Assembly (NCBI GenBank): GCA_043750035.1
Contig: JAYVCI010000075.1
Location: forward strand, 1 to 8,530
Reading direction: 5' to 3'
DNA length: 8,530 nucleotides
Source of the DNA: CANJUD01 sp043750035
GTDB taxonomy: Bacteria; Bacteroidota; Bacteroidia; UKL13-3
The notes below the pieces were generated by a model that was not told where the DNA came from, searched no databases, and was given only the letters and a program-made list of their open reading frames with translations. Shown one piece after another: positions 5,900 to 8,530 of this stretch; the first letter of the stretch is position 1, and every line of letters begins with the position of its first letter. The position numbers and the translations under genes are program-made.

Positions 5900-7201
5900 T
5901 TATTTTTTTCTGAAATAAATTTTTAAGGGCACCCCGGTATAGTTGTATTTTTCTCTTAATCTATTCTCTATAAACCTTTTATAAGGCTCTTTTACATACT
6001 GTGGCAGGTTGCAGAATAACAAAAACTGTTGAGGTTTGCTTTTTAATTGTGTAACGTATTTAATTTTGATAAACTTCCCTTTTAATGAGGGCGGGGGCGT
6101 TTGTTGTACCACCTCCAATAAAAATTCGTTAAGGGCATGTGTGGGTATCGAAACGTTCTTACGCAGGTAAACTTCTACGGCCACTTCAATAGCTTTCAGG
6201 ATCCGCTGTTTTTCTTTTGCTGATACAAATATAATAGGCACATCAGTAAACGGTGCTATTTTTTCTTCAATCTGTTTGGTAAACTCTTTAGAAGAATTGG
6301 TTGTTTTATCAACCAAATCCCATTTGTTCACCAAAATCACAATACCCTTCCCATTTTTTTCGGCCAGATGGAACAAGCTTTGGTCTTGGCTCTGGAAACC
6401 TTCGGTAGCATCAATCATCAACATCACAACATCGGCTTCTTCAATGGCTTTAATACTTCGCATCACTGAGTAAAACTCAATATTGTCCATCGTTGCTGAT
6501 TTTTTGCGGATACCAGCAGTATCAACCAGTAAAAACTCATGTCCAAAAGCTTTGTAATGGGTATGTATCGTGTCTCTTGTAGTGCCTGGAATGTCTGTAA
6601 CGATGTTTCGCTCAACTCCAAGCAAAGCATTAGTGAGGGATGATTTGCCCACATTGGGCCTGCCTATTATGGCAATTTTTGGTAGGTCAGTTAAGTCTTC
6701 TTCTGGGGTGTTTAAATGTTTAGCAACTTCATCTAGCAATTCTCCTGTTCCACTGCCTGTCATGGACGAGATGGGAAAGATATTTTCAAATCCCAGGGCA
6801 TAGAACTCTGCAACATCAGCCAGACGTTCGTAATTATCTAGTTTATTGGCTACTACAACCACTTTTTTATTACTGCGGCGAAGCAGGTCGGCAAATTCTG
6901 CATCAAGGTCGGTAATGCCACAAGTAATATCCACCATGAAAAGCAAAACATCTGCTTCGGCAATAGCTATTTTTACTTGATCCCTAATAGATTTTTCAAA
7001 CACATCGTTACTTTGCTTCACATAACCGCCCGTATCTATTACAATAAATTCTTTATCTAGCCACTCCGCTTCAGCATAATGCCGGTCTCGGGTTACGCCG
7101 CTTACATCATCCACTATTGCTTTCCTTTGGCCCACAAGCCTATTAAACAGTGTTGATTTTCCCACATTGGGCCTACCTACAATTGCTACCAAACTCCCCA
7201 T
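5900..7201 (-). CDS. der: Ribosome biogenesis GTPase Der (EngA)
   Basis: Der is an essential GTPase with two tandem G domains that acts in late assembly of the 50S ribosomal subunit. The first G domain shows GRPNVGKS at 9-16, GVTRDR at 35-40, DTGG at 56-59, NKLD at 119-122 and SSM near 145-147. The second has GRPNVGKS at 180-187, PGTTRD at 205-210, DTAG at 227-230, NKWD at 292-295 and SAK at 327-329. A KH-like C-terminal domain covers about 353-433 and ends in the typical GVPLKIYFRKK. The 433-residue length is normal for the family and every nucleotide-binding motif is intact. The ATG (7201-7199) overlaps the upstream lipoprotein stop by one base (TAATG), so the two are probably cotranscribed and coupled. 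No GC-rich terminator follows; only an A/T-rich inverted repeat is seen after the stop. Confidence 0.97.
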   Translation of the reverse strand: MGSLVAIVGRPNVGKSTLFNRLVGQRKAIVDDVSGVTRDRHYAEAEWLDKEFIVIDTGGYVKQSNDVFEKSIRDQVKIAIAEADVLLFMVDITCGITDLDAEFADLLRRSNKKVVVVANKLDNYERLADVAEFYALGFENIFPISSMTGSGTGELLDEVAKHLNTPEEDLTDLPKIAIIGRPNVGKSSLTNALLGVERNIVTDIPGTTRDTIHTHYKAFGHEFLLVDTAGIRKKSATMDNIEFYSVMRSIKAIEEADVVMLMIDATEGFQSQDQSLFHLAEKNGKGIVILVNKWDLVDKTTNSSKEFTKQIEEKIAPFTDVPIIFVSAKEKQRILKAIEVAVEVYLRKNVSIPTHALNEFLLEVVQQTPPPSLKGKFIKIKYVTQLKSKPQQFLLFCNLPQYVKEPYKRFIENRLREKYNYTGVPLKIYFRKK

Positions 7202-7749
7202 TATTTCTTTGTTATATTATTTTTTTCTGCTTTCTTGATCACTTCATCAAAAAGTGCTTTATCACTGGTAGCGTTGCTTTCTACCAAAATTTTAGCTTCG
7301 ACAGTTGCTTGCGAATTTGGATATTTCAATATAATCTCATTATACTTATCTTTGGCTTTCCCTAATTGCTTCATATCGGTTTGCAGCATCATTGCTTCTA
7401 GCAACATAATACCGGGAGTCTTCCTGTGCTTGGGAAACATCTTCTGGAATTTCTCCATGGCAATTTCGGCTTTTTCAAATCGCATTAAACGCTGGTTTAA
7501 GGAAGCAATTCGTTCCAAGCATTCAGGTACGAAAGTATCTTGGGGATAAGCATTCACAAAACGCTCATAATGTGTAATGAGGGAATCGCAAATTCCTGAA
7601 ACATTCTCATTCTTTTGAATAGACGAATCGGCCTTTATTTGCCAGGCTTTTATTTCGTCAATACTTTTTTCTCGGGGCGTTTTTTCTTCGCCGCCACAGG
7701 ATAAAGCAATAAAAATAAGGGGATAAAATAGTACTTTGATGTTTCTCAT
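7201..7749 (-). CDS. TPR-like lipoprotein upstream of der
   Basis: Starting at the ATG at 7749, this is a 182-residue envelope protein. MRNIK is followed by a hydrophobic stretch and a lipobox-like IALSC with Cys18; Ser at -1 is tolerated in Bacteroidota. Two acidic residues follow shortly (CGGEE). The rest is helical, with TPR-like pairs: segments near 54-90 (LITHYERFVNAYPQD) and 90-142 (FEKAEIAMEKFQKMFP, then KAKDKYNEIILKYP). These resemble the outer-membrane TPR lipoproteins of the BamD/YbgF type, but it is shorter and lacks features that would prove either identity. A longer reading from a TTG at 7761 adds four residues but places the start inside the -7 promoter box. The stop overlaps the der start. 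Function unknown; a scaffold role is a guess. Confidence 0.85.
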   Translation of the reverse strand: MRNIKVLFYPLIFIALSCGGEEKTPREKSIDEIKAWQIKADSSIQKNENVSGICDSLITHYERFVNAYPQDTFVPECLERIASLNQRLMRFEKAEIAMEKFQKMFPKHRKTPGIMLLEAMMLQTDMKQLGKAKDKYNEIILKYPNSQATVEAKILVESNATSDKALFDEVIKKAEKNNITKK

Positions 7750-7758
7750 AAAAGTACG

Positions 7759-7766
7759 CAAAGTTA
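7759..7766 (-). promoter_or_regulatory. -7 promoter box of the TPR lipoprotein-der operon
   Basis: On the minus strand TAACTTTG (7766-7759) matches TAnnTTTG exactly and ends nine bases before the ATG at 7749. Transcription would begin about four bases further, near 7755, giving an extremely short leader. A clear TTG -33 element is missing at the expected distance. The box lies in the 62-base gap after the preceding gene, where a promoter is expected. Confidence 0.6.
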
Positions 7767-7811
7767 AGGCAAAATAGGGCTACAGTAGGAAAATAAATAA
7801 CTTTTAGGCAG

Positions 7812-8530
7812 TTATTTTTTATAAACCTTAAATGTAAAACCTTTGGCGACTTTTAATATAGGCTCTGAAACCATAGTTAAAGGATAGTTCGTTTCAGCAA
7901 TATATAAGGTGTATTCCTTAGGCATGGCTGATTTTGATTTGTTAAAATCGATGCCTATAACACCTGGCTCTGGATTCAAATCATATTCGCTGTTGTCTTT
8001 AATATTATAAAGCACCGCTTGGCCCAATTTGTCTCCGCAAACAGTAATAAAGTTATTGGCCTTGTTTAATTTAAAATCAATTCTTTTGGTTTCGGTAGAT
8101 CCAAAACTATCAACAGGTGTTTGAATTAGCGGAACAGAGACTGGCTCAGGTTTAAATTTAAAGTAGAGTGACAGGTTCCATGCTTCTGGTCCATCATCAT
8201 TAAAAGAGGATAAAACGTATTTCTTCTTCTTCTTAATCATATAGCAAGAACTAATGCCTAGCTCTTTAGATTCATATATTACCAGTATGCCTTCTTTGTA
8301 TTCAAATCCAGCCAAAATTTTAGCTTTGCTTATTTTTGAAACATGGTTCAGAAATTTTTGTTTTTTATCGCCAGCTAATAAAGTGATTAACTGATCTTGA
8401 GTGGTAACTGTATATAAAGATAATATTTTGTCGAAATTTTTCTCACGGTAAGCATGTATCAATTCGCCTAATGTTTCCCAAGGCGTAGATCTTTTGGTAG
8501 TACCATCAAATCCATCTTCTTTACTGGGCA
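7812..8530 (-). CDS. Hypothetical protein, 5' end outside the window (partial)
   Basis: The frame is open from the TAA at 7812-7814 to the right edge, so at least 239 residues are encoded here and the start lies beyond 8530. A TTG at 8462 is only a leucine codon inside a longer frame, since sensible sequence (TPWETLGELIHAYREKNFDK) continues upstream of it. The visible part has a helical beginning (ETLGELIHAYREKNFDKIL) that recalls the opening of NTF2-like or SnoaL-like folds. Then come alternating strands, a basic KKKKK patch and a Pro-rich linker (KPEPVSVPLIQTPVDS). The C-terminal part is beta-rich and ends in FTFKVYKK. I do not recognise the family. It is upstream of, and in the same direction as, the TPR lipoprotein gene. 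Confidence 0.75.
   Translation of the reverse strand, partial: PSKEDGFDGTTKRSTPWETLGELIHAYREKNFDKILSLYTVTTQDQLITLLAGDKKQKFLNHVSKISKAKILAGFEYKEGILVIYESKELGISSCYMIKKKKKYVLSSFNDDGPEAWNLSLYFKFKPEPVSVPLIQTPVDSFGSTETKRIDFKLNKANNFITVCGDKLGQAVLYNIKDNSEYDLNPEPGVIGIDFNKSKSAMPKEYTLYIAETNYPLTMVSEPILKVAKGFTFKVYKK

Noticed and set aside
5889..5910. A/T-only inverted repeat after der, as a possible terminator.
   Set aside because: It has no GC pairs, overlaps the der stop and holds the -33 box of the next gene. Chance in AT-rich DNA is more likely.
7795..7817. AAATAAC/GTTATTT inverted repeat after the partial gene, as a possible minus-strand terminator.
   Set aside because: The stem is only seven A/T-rich pairs with a 9-base loop, includes the stop codon and has a broken T tract. 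It is too weak to call.

Overview
The window comes from a member of the Bacteroidota with a moderately AT-rich genome. The reasons are a type IX secretion (T9SS) C-terminal sorting domain, a PorV/PorQ-family barrel, Bacteroidota-type -7 promoter boxes (TAnnTTTG), mostly weak or absent Shine-Dalgarno sites and A-rich leaders. The species cannot be told from the sequence.

Left edge (1-295): the window opens inside the 3' end of a group II intron. Domain V (27-60) and domain VI (64-96) both fold convincingly, and the intron probably ends at C99. The rest of the intron, including any reverse transcriptase gene, lies outside the window. A non-coding stretch with a candidate promoter follows.

Plus-strand pair (296-5357): a 1348-residue secreted multidomain protein carries a T9SS sorting domain. 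It contains an internal duplication of about 345 residues and seven Ig-like domains. Ten bases after its stop, a TTG-started gene encodes a 334-residue PorV/PorQ-family outer-membrane barrel. The layout suggests a T9SS cargo and a barrel that helps export or anchor it, but this pairing is inference.

Convergent junction (5358-5567): this holds an inverted doublet of a 21-bp REP-like palindrome, a further hairpin that shares bases with it, and a strong bidirectional terminator.

Minus-strand genes (5568-8530): from right to left these are a 5'-truncated unknown protein, a TPR-like lipoprotein and the ribosome-biogenesis GTPase Der, then a separately promoted 83-residue lipoprotein. The TPR-like lipoprotein and der overlap by one base (TAATG) and are probably translationally coupled. 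Its start should be the ATG at 7749, because the longer TTG start at 7761 falls within a -7 promoter box. The small lipoprotein has the best promoter in the window, TTTG-N19-TACCTTTG.

No CRISPR array, tRNA or rRNA was seen. The items most worth following are the intron end, the cargo/barrel pair, the duplicated architecture of the cargo and the REPIN-like doublet.
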